From assembly GCA_029964075.1 (NCBI GenBank), contig CM057140.1, forward strand, positions 8,388,643 through 8,452,642: a stretch of 64,000 nt of DNA, given 5' to 3'. The notes beneath the pieces are model-generated. The model had not been told where the DNA came from and ran no database searches. It saw nothing but the letters and a program-made list of their open reading frames with translations. Below, piece by piece: positions 42,401-45,018 of the stretch. The translations under genes and the position numbers were made by a program. Every line of letters starts with the position of its first letter. The stretch's first letter is position 1. Origin of the DNA: Patiria pectinifera (lineage: Eukaryota; Echinodermata; Asteroidea; Valvatida; Asterinidae).

Positions 42401-42878
42401 AATAAATAGTTGTGAAGGGCAAAACCTAATATTGATTTACATGTACATCAGATTTGAACCAGCCAGCCGATCCCAGTAAGCTCGGTGTTGAGTGGTAAGA
42501 CGTCTGTACTAGAAAGCAGGAGGTCGTGGGTTCGAGTCCCAACCGAATGATTTTTTTCCCAACTTTCACTCGGGAGGTAACACGCTGAGCATACAGTGTT
42601 TATATGTCGGTGAAGGGCAAAACCTAATACTGATTTACATCACCCCAACGCAAATTCCTTCTTATTAATACATAGTTGATTTGAAACCATTTTGCTCAGT
42701 GATGTTCATTGTCTAACTCTTTGATCTAAAGATACAAGAATGTTTTGTGATTCTGTTGAAGGAATCCCTTTACATGTAGTAGGAATCCTGATTTACTTTG
42801 CAGATGAAGAACATCTATGCAGAAGTCCTAGACAAGATTGAGAGAAACAAGTTGAAGGGTATCGAGGAGGAGGAATAG
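320..42878 (+). CDS. TEX11: TEX11 (Spo22/Zip4-like meiotic protein), 30 exons, 5'-partial
   Basis: Joined exons: 320-453, 1254-1338, 2232-2311, 2898-2928, 3169-3218, 4844-4978, 5532-5612, 6088-6173, 7250-7301, 8826-8921, 10895-10976, 12546-12627, 12987-13138, 14812-14897, 15659-15799, 16082-16184, 16974-17092, 17656-17741, 18821-18868, 19319-19356, 20135-20224, 20632-20702, 20947-21063, 22560-22635, 22977-23129, 25094-25205, 29498-29624, 36769-36845, 41397-41490, 42804-42878. All introns are GT-AG and every phase matches, giving 918 codons plus TAG. Human TEX11 is about 940 residues, so roughly the first 20-40 residues lie upstream of the window. Family hallmarks include YLAMLCYNFG (exon 8), YLDWD with KALNAV (exon 10), LQRNRASCFLNLQQ (exon 15), the exon 28 motif EYPEMQILWLLTRAWNTG and AEKWCGL (exon 29). 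TEX11/Zip4 proteins are TPR-like helical scaffolds of the ZMM group, acting in meiotic nuclei in synapsis and crossover formation. That function is family knowledge; the sequence shows only the homology. Residue numbers in the exon entries count from the first complete codon (322). Confidence 0.95.
777..1200 (+). mobile_element. MITE family A, copy 1 (CCCTAAC... ends)
   Basis: The copy starts CCCTAACCTTCCCAAATCC and ends GGAATTGGGGTTTAA. The interior repeats GGAGGATTTTGCAGGATT-like phrases. It aligns along its length with 2448-2858 and its ends match 4188-4258 and 14192-14264. No ORF; non-autonomous. Confidence 0.7.
1254..1338 (+). CDS. TEX11: TEX11 exon 2
   Basis: Acceptor AACCCAG and donor AAAG|GTAGGG. 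Encodes residues 45-72 plus one base of the next codon. The segment LWNVAVARTTGESL matches the conserved 'LWNxAV' region near the N-terminus of TEX11 proteins. Confidence 0.9.
1479..1662. mobile_element. Short inverted-repeat element
   Basis: Ends ACAATCCCGGCC and GGTTGGGATTGT are roughly complementary, and inside them GGCCCCCGGTCAATG pairs with CATTGACCGGGGG. The centre is CTCCAGCTGGAG. It looks like a palindromic MITE in intron 2; only one copy was seen in this window. Confidence 0.5.
2232..2311 (+). CDS. TEX11: TEX11 exon 3
   Basis: Acceptor CTTCCCCACAG and donor ACT|GTAAGT. Encodes residues 73-99 (VRHIACNLASSIP and following), the helical continuation of exon 2. It begins by completing the codon split by intron 2. 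Confidence 0.9.
2448..2858 (+). mobile_element. MITE family A, copy 2
   Basis: Starts TTAACCCTAACCGCCCTGAA and ends CTAGGGAGTTGGGATTAA, an imperfect terminal inverted repeat ending in TTAA. The interior matches copy 1, including CTTGGGC(T/C)GGACC and CTCCAGGATGTCACTG. It sits in TEX11 intron 3. Confidence 0.72.
2898..2928 (+). CDS. TEX11: TEX11 exon 4 (31-bp microexon)
   Basis: Acceptor TTTTGTAG and donor CTGG|GTGAGT. Only 31 bases, reading MAGRTGRAWL. Family members carry a comparable 'GKTGRxWL' segment. Phases on both sides agree with exons 3 and 5. Confidence 0.88.
3169..3218 (+). CDS. TEX11: TEX11 exon 5
   Basis: Acceptor GTTCTAG and donor GAT|GTAAGT. Encodes residues 110-126, DCQKPTMADQSLSLALD, ending in phase 0. 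Confidence 0.88.
3267..3692 (+). mobile_element. MITE family B (hairpin beside one terminal repeat), copy 1
   Basis: A first foldback (ACAAATAATGACTGTTTATG, with a mirrored arm near 3400-3450, centred on GGAATGTTCCATTCC) is followed by TGCCTGATTGAATCCTTGTC. The far end, at about 3655-3692, is the reverse complement of that. Matches 6334-6822 and 30618-31214. Confidence 0.7.
4042..4775. repeat. Large foldback (arms about 125 bp)
   Basis: The left arm (4042-4172) with GCCTCTAGCGTTGGCG and TTTTAAAGCTTGGAATCTTA is mirrored at 4640-4775 (TAAGATTCCAAGCTTTAAAA, CGACGCTAGAGCC). A second, inner inverted pair near 4280-4325 and 4555-4605 carries AACAAACTCAACCGATT and its mirror. The ends-only family A copy lies between the left arms. 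Confidence 0.65.
4188..4258 (+). mobile_element. MITE family A, ends-only copy (71 bp)
   Basis: Contains just the two family ends back to back, TTAACCCTAACAGTCCTGAA and CTAGGGAGTTAGGGCTAA, with almost no interior. It is the reverse complement of the copy at 14192-14264. Confidence 0.65.
4844..4978 (+). CDS. TEX11: TEX11 exon 6
   Basis: Acceptor ATGTTCAG and donor GCG|GTGAGT. Contains 45 whole codons (residues 127-171): a charged, partly low-complexity stretch (SSPGGSSDEW) and then the helix EREAFKIYVTKGEA. Confidence 0.9.
5532..5612 (+). CDS. TEX11: TEX11 exon 7
   Basis: Acceptor TTTATGTAG and donor GAG|GTAACC. Contains 27 codons (residues 172-198) with HWIQKAKALLPQMPKE, matching the conserved 'KAKDLL' helix of the family. 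Confidence 0.9.
5785..5852 (-). repeat. tRNA-derived SINE head, fragment
   Basis: Reverse-strand B-box-like GGTTCAATTCC context (GGAATTGAACCCACTTG on +) followed by an A-box-like AGTGGTAAGAC on -. It has tRNA-like promoter architecture but no proper acceptor stem, so it is a SINE head, not a tRNA gene. Confidence 0.45.
6088..6173 (+). CDS. TEX11: TEX11 exon 8
   Basis: Acceptor TTTTCAG and donor CAG|GTAACT. Residues 199-226 contain YLAMLCYNFG and ATIAWL, the most recognisable TEX11/Spo22 signature. Ends two bases into a codon. Confidence 0.95.
6212..6338. repeat. 127-bp hairpin
   Basis: ATAATGACGTCACGCTTTGT at the left is mirrored by ACAAAGCATGACGTCATTAT at the right. Pairing continues through TATGGG/CCCATA and CCAGGTGGG/CCCCACCTGG around a short loop. 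It abuts the family B element at 6334. Confidence 0.75.
6334..6822 (+). mobile_element. MITE family B, copy 2
   Basis: Same layout as 3267-3692: a foldback with ACAAATAATGAATGTTTG and a mirrored AACATTC-type arm near 6465, then GCCTGAATAAATCCTTGTC, an AT-rich interior, and the inverted end GACGGGGATTTATTCAGG near 6790-6822. Lies in TEX11 intron 8. Confidence 0.72.
7250..7301 (+). CDS. TEX11: TEX11 exon 9
   Basis: Acceptor TTAACCTAG and donor CAG|GTGAGC. Residues 227-244 read RESLELGKGEHPIEPELQ. Phase matches exons 8 and 10. Confidence 0.88.
7990..8200 (-). mobile_element. tRNA-derived SINE family S1, copy 1
   Basis: On the - strand: tRNA-like head with AGTGGTAAGACGTTTG and a GGTTCGAGTC B box, then CACTCGGGTGA/ACTCGGGAGGTAACACACT, then a tail with GGGCAAAACCTAATTTGATT and CATCACCCC. 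Aligned copies lie at 42413-42655 and 35440-35530. Confidence 0.7.
8279..8798 (+). mobile_element. TTAA-type MITE family C, copy 1
   Basis: Ends are TTAAAGATGTATTCCATCAT and GATGGACTATAGCTTTAA, giving an imperfect inverted repeat bounded by TTAA. The centre is the palindrome ACGGTGCGTCTTAAGACGC. Copies lie at 13412-13900 (opposite orientation) and 43151-43704, with a diverged one at 45584-45950. Confidence 0.75.
8826..8921 (+). CDS. TEX11: TEX11 exon 10
   Basis: Acceptor TGTTCAG and donor GCT|GTGAGT. Contains 32 codons (residues 245-276) with LRLLASTYLDWD and KALNAVGLAN, a TPR-like helix pair strongly conserved in TEX11. Confidence 0.95.
9300..9760 (-). repeat. Poly-C-bearing dispersed repeat
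   Basis: Contains several C runs (9413-9437, 9589-9599) and the phrases CAGCTCTGTCAAAAATT and ATAGAAATTCTTAATGCGA, which recur in inverse at 58930-59235 (poly-G then poly-C, 'ATTGACAGAGCTGGG'). Non-coding. Confidence 0.5.
10008..10769. mobile_element. 762-bp MITE with 16-bp perfect terminal inverted repeats
   Basis: CCCCTCTCACACCAAT at 10008-10023 is exactly inverted at 10754-10769. The interior is GC-rich with many CGTGG/CCACG motifs (TCGTGG repeats on both strands), which can fold on each other. No target-site duplication is obvious and there is no ORF for a transposase. TEX11 intron 10. Confidence 0.72.
10895..10976 (+). CDS. TEX11: TEX11 exon 11
   Basis: Acceptor CCTTCAG and donor GAG|GTAAAT. 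Residues 277-303 include GLHLKIKILL, matching the family's 'GLFLKMKIL' helix. Ends one base into a codon. Confidence 0.92.
11571..11650 (-). repeat. tRNA-derived SINE head fragment
   Basis: GGGATTTGAACCCATGACC (inverse B box) followed by CAGGAGGT- and TGGTTTAGAC-type A-box sequence on the - strand. It joins directly onto the retrotransposon gag fragment. Confidence 0.45.
11650..11891 (-). pseudogene. Ty3/gypsy-type retrotransposon gag fragment
   Basis: The - strand frame begins MAESDPPVEPKP and continues through KLPPFWRNDPKLWFSQVE, a hallmark of the N-terminal Gag/capsid region of gypsy-class LTR retrotransposons. It stops after about 80 residues where a SINE-like sequence joins. Just upstream on - is TTGGTGACCC, resembling a primer-binding site. 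No protease, RT or integrase follows, so this is a dead fragment in TEX11 intron 11. Confidence 0.75.
12546..12627 (+). CDS. TEX11: TEX11 exon 12
   Basis: Acceptor TTGTTTCAG and donor CAA|GTAAAT. Residues 304-330 include LDDLIGHADLSVNLAVHTI, a helical repeat. Ends two bases into a codon. Confidence 0.9.
12987..13138 (+). CDS. TEX11: TEX11 exon 13
   Basis: Acceptor TTTATTAG and donor AGAG|GTGAGG. Residues 331-381 include IGKLYIQHLELLLSNKM and a helix ending ALLEECIR. A pyrimidine-rich ACTCC/ACCCC-type stretch follows directly in the intron (13165-13300). Confidence 0.93.
13412..13900 (-). mobile_element. TTAA-type MITE family C, copy 2
   Basis: Reverse-orientation copy of 8279-8798: TTTAAAGCCGGAGTCCATCA at the left, GATGGACTATAGCTTTAA at the right, and the central palindrome around GGTGCGTCTTTAGAAGCACC. 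TEX11 intron 13. Confidence 0.75.
14192..14264 (-). mobile_element. MITE family A, ends-only copy, inverted
   Basis: Reads TTAGCCCCTAACCCCCTAGG to GACTGTTAGGGATAA, the reverse complement of 4188-4258 with few changes. The same internal deletion in two places suggests the short form itself transposed. Confidence 0.65.
14812..14897 (+). CDS. TEX11: TEX11 exon 14
   Basis: Acceptor TTTCTAG and donor GAT|GTGAGT. Residues 382-410 contain HLHTVLWDKAASDYD, matching the family's 'LHNILWxxAAxxFE' segment at the start of a conserved block. Confidence 0.93.
15012..15441 (-). mobile_element. TTTAA-type MITE family D, truncated copy
   Basis: The right end GCAAATGTTGTATATTCCC followed by TTTAA (15437-15441) is the family terminus. 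The central palindrome is GTGGTCGGCCGACCAC. The opposite arm is missing at about 15012. Full copies lie at 27617-28165 and 53762-54280. TEX11 intron 14. Confidence 0.7.
15659..15799 (+). CDS. TEX11: TEX11 exon 15
   Basis: Acceptor TTTGGCAG and donor CAG|GTACAT. Contains 47 codons (residues 411-457) with ALAWYSYSLTLL and LQRNRASCFLNLQQ, the classical TPR-like core of the Spo22 domain. Confidence 0.97.
16082..16184 (+). CDS. TEX11: TEX11 exon 16
   Basis: Acceptor ATCTCTAG and donor GGAG|GTAAGT. Residues 458-491 contain ALEAVKEAEKLDP and FTQYILYKVALW, the TPR pair that follows exon 15 in all TEX11 proteins. Confidence 0.97.
16740..16973. other. Intron 16 unique sequence
   Basis: Apart from an irregular stretch with repeated TGCGACRCGTC-like words (16280-16720), intron 16 shows nothing I can assign. 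The 3' end has a normal pyrimidine tract before exon 17. Confidence 0.4.
16974..17092 (+). CDS. TEX11: TEX11 exon 17
   Basis: Acceptor TTTGACAG and donor GAG|GTCAGT. Residues 492-531 run through ATQAIQRLSDCSKEAKQ to SLICLAAQMALE, the conserved 'SLAAQFALE' segment. Confidence 0.95.
17656..17741 (+). CDS. TEX11: TEX11 exon 18
   Basis: Acceptor CTGCCTTAG and donor CAG|GTTGGT. Residues 532-559 contain ALEKLVQHSEDQQQI, nearly the same as the vertebrate 'ALEYLAQHSEDQEQ'. Confidence 0.95.
17950..18058. repeat. Inverted repeat with AACAATTGTTGACTGCTGTG arms
   Basis: AACAATTGTTGACTGCTGTG at the left is mirrored by AAAGCAGTCAACAATTGTT at the right around a ~65-bp loop. One arm recurs alone at 41620-41665, so it is a dispersed element. 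Confidence 0.6.
18278..18306 (+). repeat. (TACCG)n microsatellite
   Basis: A short run of ACCGTAC/TACCG units in TEX11 intron 18. Confidence 0.7.
18821..18868 (+). CDS. TEX11: TEX11 exon 19 (48 bp)
   Basis: Acceptor CAATTGTAG and donor CAC|GTAAGT. Reads CLTRLQLTSADGKEN, matching the family's 'CLLRLVL' segment. Phase agrees with exons 18 and 20. Confidence 0.88.
19319..19356 (+). CDS. TEX11: TEX11 exon 20 (38 bp)
   Basis: Acceptor CCATGCAG and donor ACAG|GTTAGC. Reads TEASAVLSYLRT, where family members have a LLTCLNRAF-like helix. The exon is very short, but both phases fit. Confidence 0.82.
19664..19720 (+). repeat. (ATTG)n microsatellite in AT-rich DNA
   Basis: Imperfect GATT/ATTG tetranucleotides run into a strongly T-rich stretch up to about 19860. 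TEX11 intron 20. Confidence 0.6.
19868..19948. repeat. 81-bp hairpin
   Basis: AGCCAGAGGTATTGGAATTG pairs with CAATTCCAGGTATATTCCTC plus TGGCT, leaving a short central loop. TEX11 intron 20. Confidence 0.6.
20135..20224 (+). CDS. TEX11: TEX11 exon 21
   Basis: Acceptor TTGTTTTAG and donor ATAT|GTAAGC. Residues 589-618 end in WTEEASWFMKI, matching the conserved 'EAxWFRKxAWNLA' junction shared with exon 22. Confidence 0.93.
20632..20702 (+). CDS. TEX11: TEX11 exon 22
   Basis: Acceptor TTTTCACAG and donor AAG|GTAAGA. Begins SWNMALESSENS and continues HEFFTFCSK, the conserved WNLA...REFF region. Confidence 0.94.
20947..21063 (+). CDS. TEX11: TEX11 exon 23
   Basis: Acceptor CTTTTTCAG and donor AAG|GTGGGT. 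Contains 39 codons (residues 643-681) with FSHLLPPEE and KTCLFMAAAAALQMAREQL, matching the family's 'RKTCLLMAVAVDLEQG'. Confidence 0.95.
21323..22122 (-). pseudogene. Non-LTR (LINE-type) reverse transcriptase fragment
   Basis: Two - strand frames, 22122-21748 then 21727-21323, together resemble the catalytic and C-terminal part of a LINE polymerase. The first holds LDVAYADDVDF, the Y-x-D-D active-site box. The second holds RLRLCSTFVLPVLLYNMDTW and a CHLQQISG region typical of the RT thumb and after. A frame break between them and loss of everything upstream make it non-functional. It lies in TEX11 intron 23, opposite to the gene. A smaller relative may lie at 17340-17410. Confidence 0.8.
22560..22635 (+). 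CDS. TEX11: TEX11 exon 24
   Basis: Acceptor TTTCTTCAG and donor CAAG|GTAGGA. Residues 682-706 read LASFKQCLDHIKVCRSI and onward, matching the helix before the LLLLYEFE block. Confidence 0.92.
22977..23129 (+). CDS. TEX11: TEX11 exon 25 (3' end is copy 1 of a tandem array)
   Basis: Acceptor CTTGGCAG and donor GCAG|GTAGGG. Residues 707-757 contain VLLTLYEFEALANLG and the end TEIKTLETMA, matching vertebrate LLLLYEFExRAKL and 'ETKTFETIA'. The last ~75 bp and the donor site are repeated about 11 more times downstream. Read-through past the donor gives about 33 extra codons before a stop near 23230. Confidence 0.95.
23052..24910 (+). repeat. Exon-derived tandem array: TEX11 exon 25 end + 5' splice site, ~12 copies
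   Basis: Copy 1 is the real exon end (GAGCTAGAAAGGATCCTAG ... GACACTGGAAACCATGGCAG|GTAG). The sequence ACACTGGAAACC or a close variant recurs near 23271, 23407, 23797, 23934, 24059, 24193, 24334, 24455, 24593, 24723 and 24883. Spacing is about 120-160 bp except for a ~240-bp unrelated insertion before 23770. Each unit also holds intron sequence rich in CCCAAGCCCTAGGCCCT. Copies 1-9 keep CAG|GTAG; copies 10-12 have lost it. No acceptor sites are included in the unit. Confidence 0.93.
25094..25205 (+). CDS. TEX11: TEX11 exon 26
   Basis: Acceptor TGTACTCTAG and donor CAG|GTGAGT. Residues 758-794 include ALTMQPPFLPSSICKKVLQ and LTKC, matching the family's 'A..KPAHYPLIALKALK...ISQYSKC' segment. 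It follows directly after the exon-derived array in intron 25. Confidence 0.92.
25206..27122. other. Intron 26, first part
   Basis: I see no gene or clear repeat here. A stretch at 26600-26705 (AAAATCCACCAAAATGGGG, GGAGTTGGGGAGGTTAGGG) looks like a weak relative of MITE family A. Confidence 0.4.
27123..27440 (+). repeat. AT-rich tandem repeat, unit about 80-85 bp, ~4 copies
   Basis: The phrases AATACATGTCTACAAAATTC and AATTAAAATTCCAAGAAAG (with small variants) recur four times, followed by AAAGTC(T/A). TEX11 intron 26. Confidence 0.75.
27617..28165 (+). mobile_element. TTTAA-type MITE family D, full copy
   Basis: Left end GGGAATATACAACATTTGC is inverted at the right as GCAAATGTTGTATATTC plus TTTAA. 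The central palindrome is GCTGGTCGCCCGACCAGC. TEX11 intron 26, just upstream of the 33-bp minisatellite. Confidence 0.75.
28185..28914 (+). repeat. 33-bp minisatellite, ~19 copies, carrying GTGAGT
   Basis: The unit contains GGCGCTACAGTGAGTAATAG followed by GCAGGGCGGTTTG or a GGTTTCA variant. The dense array is 28336-28914, with a degenerate start at 28185-28230. The variant CGCTACAGTGGTTTCAGG occurs twice about 150 bp apart, showing a higher-order repeat. Most units contain ACA|GTGAGT, a near-consensus donor. TEX11 intron 26. Confidence 0.92.
29165..29386. mobile_element. MITE family E, copy 1 (~29-bp inverted termini)
   Basis: GCGATCAAGCTAAATGAGTC then GTTTGTC at the left is mirrored by GACAAAC then GACTCATTTAGCTTGATCGC at the right. 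Interior and ends match 38472-38721. TEX11 intron 26. Confidence 0.82.
29498..29624 (+). CDS. TEX11: TEX11 exon 27
   Basis: Acceptor CGTCTACAG and donor AAG|GTAAGA. Residues 795-837 include ALYSMIEICLKDG and EAWGHFTTAFNLIEK, matching the family's 'EEVWGYFEDAL' helix. The end of the exon and the donor (about 27 bp) are duplicated once at 29647-29673. Confidence 0.94.
29755..30003 (-). mobile_element. tRNA-derived SINE family S2, copy 1
   Basis: On + it reads CTCTTAGCGATAAGCGTTAC, then the core CTGGGTTCTTTTACGTGC, then CGGGCTCGAACCCACG (inverse B box) and CTAAACCGCTAGGCCATG (inverse A box). The layout indicates a SINE transcribed from the right, with a central conserved domain. A relative is at 37379-37590. 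Confidence 0.7.
30490..30583 (-). mobile_element. MITE family D, single arm
   Basis: About 90 bp matching the 15340-15441 arm (GGTATTTCGCAAAAACTTGG, then GATGTTTGCAAATGTTGTAT and TTTAA). The rest of the element is absent. Confidence 0.65.
30618..31214 (+). mobile_element. MITE family B, copy 3
   Basis: Foldback starting ACAAATAATGAATGTTTATG with its mirror near 30755-30785, then a CATCCAAGTAGATCTTTGTC end whose inverse, GACAAGGATTTACTTGGGTG, closes the element. Long interior without a convincing ORF. Lies in TEX11 intron 27. Confidence 0.7.
31215..32087. other. Intron 27 sequence without recognised features
   Basis: Ordinary intron sequence between MITE copies. I see no exon consistent with the TEX11 phases and no repeat structure. 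Confidence 0.4.
32088..32445. mobile_element. hAT-like MITE with 8-bp target duplication
   Basis: TAAGGATGTGA at the left is mirrored by TCACATCCTTA at the right. The flanks are CCATTTAC (32080-32087) and CCATTTGC (32446-32453), an 8-bp duplication with one mismatch, as expected for hAT insertions. An inner AAACGTTT/TTTAAAC inverted motif is present. No transposase. Confidence 0.75.
32690..32735 (+). repeat. SINE B-box fragment
   Basis: GGTTGTGGGTTCGAGTCCCA followed by CCTGAGTAAGC and TTTTTACTCAC. The same phrase (GTGTGGGTTCGAGACCCAC then TCA) occurs at 12397-12425. These are SINE remnants, too short for a tRNA gene. Confidence 0.45.
33395..33545 (+). repeat. (CAGT)n / GGGGAGTCAGTCAG microsatellite
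   Basis: Runs of GTCAGTCAGT interrupted by GGGGAG, about 150 bp. TEX11 intron 27. Confidence 0.8.
34140..34370. mobile_element. Diverged TTAA-type MITE relative of 46189-46743
   Basis: TTCTGCCTAAGATTACATCA, GAATATGGAAATTTGCATT and GCATAAATAAAAAGGCCA parallel TTTCTGCCTGAAATGACATC, AATATGTAAATTAACATTAG and CATAAAAACCAAAAAGGCAC near 46560-46640. The ends are not clear in this copy. Confidence 0.5.
34590..34885. repeat. Poly-C repeat bounded by GGGGCGGATCTAG / AGATCCGGGGCGG
   Basis: Both ends carry a GATC-centred GC-rich word. The interior has AGGGGGTCCAGGGGCATGCC and a C run (34846-34855). Similar C- or G-run elements occur at 50365-50600, 52500-52570 and 53650. Confidence 0.5.
35440..35530 (+). 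mobile_element. SINE family S1, 3' fragment
   Basis: Holds only the tail of S1: CCGGGAGGTAACACACTGAG, then GTGTTTATACGTCGGTGAAG and GGGCAAAACCTAATTTGATT to CATCACCCC. The tRNA-like head is missing (5' truncation). Confidence 0.65.
36769..36845 (+). CDS. TEX11: TEX11 exon 28
   Basis: Acceptor TTTCCTCAG and donor CAG|GTAGGT. Read in the frame set by exon 27 it gives GITEYPEMQILWLLTRAW and then NTGIHLL, strongly matching 'YPEMEILWLMVKSWNTGV' of vertebrate TEX11. Confidence 0.96.
37379..37590 (-). mobile_element. SINE family S2, copy 2
   Basis: Shares CTCTTAGCGATAAGTGTTAC, CTGGGTTCTTTAACGTGC and TACGTCCCATCTGAAGGAC with copy 1. It ends in GGATTTGAACCCATGCACC and CGTAACCATTGGACCACAGC, a different tRNA-like head. 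TEX11 intron 28. Confidence 0.7.
38472..38721. mobile_element. MITE family E, copy 2
   Basis: Same termini as 29165-29386, extended to GTGATGCGATCAAGC and GCTTGATCACATCAC, with the same orientation and interior (GTTATGGAAGTCGGAACAC with small changes). TEX11 intron 28. Confidence 0.82.
38722..41396. other. Intron 28, 3' part
   Basis: AT-rich intron. I see no coding exon, and only a TTTGTTTG-rich tract at 39700-39755 and a short CCTGGCTGTAATTATCC repeat near 40950. Exon 29 follows. Confidence 0.4.
41397..41490 (+). CDS. TEX11: TEX11 exon 29
   Basis: Acceptor TGTCATTAG and donor AAG|GTAAAC. Completes a Ser codon, then reads GGQMTDAEKWCGLGMRFMNH, matching 'ASAEKWCGLALRFLNHL'. A downstream AG (after GGTGGTCAG) is an alternative acceptor in the same frame, but it breaks the phase from exon 28. 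Confidence 0.95.
41840..42300 (+). repeat. ~30-bp minisatellite, ~16 copies, in the last TEX11 intron
   Basis: The unit is roughly TACTTTATTTGCAACGCAGC plus GTATATGAGG. It alternates between CAACG and CAATG forms, with GTAAGTTTATTTAAG variant units at about 41970, 42085 and 42205. Both strands stay open in some frames (MRYFICNA/YLQRSVYEVL repeats), but this follows from the unit length and is not coding evidence. Confidence 0.9.
42413..42655 (+). mobile_element. SINE family S1, copy 2
   Basis: A head with GAGTGGTAAGACGTCTG and the B box GGTTCGAGTCCCAACC is followed by CACTCGGGAGGTAACACGCT and the tail CGGTGAAGGGCAAAACC. A second partial tail (GAAGGGCAAAACCTAATATT) precedes the head at 42415. 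It sits in the last TEX11 intron, just upstream of exon 30. Confidence 0.7.
42804..42878 (+). CDS. TEX11: TEX11 exon 30 with stop codon
   Basis: Acceptor TACTTTGCAG. Contains 24 codons, MKNIYAEVLDKIERNKLKGI and four acidic residues, then TAG at 42876-42878. The family's 'MxxLYSxLVE' helix is recognisable. Confidence 0.93.
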   Translation: MKNIYAEVLDKIERNKLKGIEEEE

Positions 42879-43150
42879 AGTCTTCCCAACATGAGGGTAC
42901 AGTGAGTAGGTAAAACTATCAGGACCTGGTTCCTTGAATATTGAATAGATTTGAATTGATGGGTTCCTTGAATATTGAATTGATTTGAATCGACTTTATG
43001 AACCTTATGGAACAAAATGTTTGAAAGTTTGCAAGAAAATATAATTTCTTAGCAAAAACAGATCACCAGACAATATTGGAATTACACTGCTCATGACTGA
43101 TTTTTTACTCCATGAAATTGAGCCCTCATTTGTGGTCAAACACACTCAAC

Positions 43151-43704
43151 TTAAAGGTAGCGTCATCATTTGTAATTCTTGCATTATGTTCGTTTGAAGC
43201 AACAACAGTGCTCAAAATCTAAAGAAGGGTGCTGAACAACTAACCTGATGAAGTTTCAGCTCAGTGAATTCTGTCTATTCCGAGAAAAACAATATTCTAG
43301 GATCTCAATTTCAAATCAAAAGTTGCTGAGTCAGTTTTGAATTTGGCCTGAATTCAGCATCTTAGACATGTTCTCACTGAGCCGGTTGCAGCTATGCGAT
43401 GTCGCGTACTGAACCAACGAATTATAGCAACCACGCGCGCGCATAAATGCGTGTGTCAAAAGATGTGCGCACTTCGCTGAATAAAATGAATGAACTTCAA
43501 ACGGAAAATTCCAACGATGCGTCTTTAGACGCATCCTTGGAAAGGCCTTCTTTCACTGATTTCTTCAAAACGACAGCTTGCCAGAAAGAATAATTTCACA
43601 GGGAGTTTAGTCCCATTACTATCTTTAAACCAAGTATGCTTTTCAACAATAGTTACATCAGTTACTTTTTGGATAGCTGCAAATGACGGACTACATCTTC
43701 AGCC
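43151..43704 (+). mobile_element. TTAA-type MITE family C, copy 3 (in TEX11 3' UTR)
   Basis: Begins TTAAAGGTAGCGTCATCATT and ends near GCAAATGACGGACTACATC, with the central GATGCGTCTTTAGACGCATC palindrome. It lies between the TEX11 stop and the first AATAAA, so it is probably transcribed in the 3' UTR. Confidence 0.72.
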
Positions 43705-44371
43705 TCGGAAATGTTATGAAAAGCAATTCACACATTGACATTTTCCACACTCATGTTTCAATCATGATGAACATGGGATCATGTGTTGGACTTCTTATAA
43801 TCCAGGACCCTAGCTGTTCACCATCCACGAACAACAATCAGTGGTGATCTATTCTACCTTAAATGCTTGTTCTTAATCAGAAGTAGTTAAAGAATTGTTG
43901 CTTAAATGTTGGGTTTTTCAAATGTTAATGCCCGACATTTCAAGAGATTGGTTTTTAACATGATTAACTATACATTTTATTGTATATTCCTGGATTTTCC
44001 TTCATGAAGCATTAGCCATCTACTTGTTTTCATAAAGTGTTAAGTGTTTGCCTGTTTGTTTCCCTGACTGCAATTTGTTCACTTTCTGATGTTATTACAC
44101 AGGATGTGATGTTTCTGCCTCTAGTGTTGGTAACGGGAACAAAAATGAAAACGTGATAAATGGAGTGTTAATTTATGAGTCTACAAGTAATATAATGTAA
44201 ATCAAATGTCCTTTCAAAAGTCCAGTCACAAGGTATGAACAGCTACAAAAGAATGTCATTGTCACGGTTCACTGAATTGACTTGTGAGGACTTATGATGG
44301 ACTGGATCAGAACCTGTAAAAATGACGTACAATGGGTTTTGCATGTGAATTGCATCTTATGAAATTCAGGC

Positions 44372-44541
44372 AATAAACACAGTAGGCCTATTCAAAAAAA
44401 GTTAGTTAGGATTCCATTTTGTGTGTGCATTGGATGAAATTTCACGTTTATAGTTACTACTTTAATGTTGAGTGCTTGTGTCTTGTTTTAGGAATAATCC
44501 ACTTACGTACAGTTATTGTATTGGGGAAGAATTTGAATAAA
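44372..44541 (+). terminator. Candidate TEX11 polyadenylation signals
   Basis: AATAAA occurs at 44372-44377 and at 44536-44541. They are the first canonical hexamers I noticed downstream of the stop, which implies a 3' UTR of about 1.5-1.7 kb. No transcript evidence is available, so either or both could be used. Confidence 0.45.
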
Positions 44542-45018
44542 GACAGTGTTATTTTGACTGCCTGGTAAAATGCTCTCTTTACTCCAAATATTGTGGTGTA
44601 ATATCAGTAAAAACGATACTTTTTTCCACTGCAGATTTGCATTGAAAGAGTGTTCCATATCATTTCTTTCAACTGTCTTTTAGTTTCAGAATGGACAGTA
44701 CCTGTGTCAGGTTTGCACATTGATACTTTCCTAATCATCCATCTGTGCATCCCAGGTTCGAATCCCAACCAATACATCACACATACAGAGTAACCTTTTA
44801 GTACCTGATTCTGTGGGTTTCCCCTCCACCTGAGAATGTGATCCCTGAATTTTCATCCTACCTCTAAATCTCAACCTATTTTCATCCTCTTCTCTGCACT
44901 ACCTATGGCACTACTTTCTTGACGTGTTGAGTTACGCTGTGGGAAATTTTTCAATTTCATTGGTGTCAACAGATAGGAATGAAATATAAATAAAACATAT
45001 AAACAAATAAACTTCAAG

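Noticed and set aside
42468..42545. Possible tRNA gene with A and B boxes
   Set aside because: No acceptor stem pairing, and the same sequence continues into a conserved non-tRNA tail shared with two other loci, so it is a SINE.
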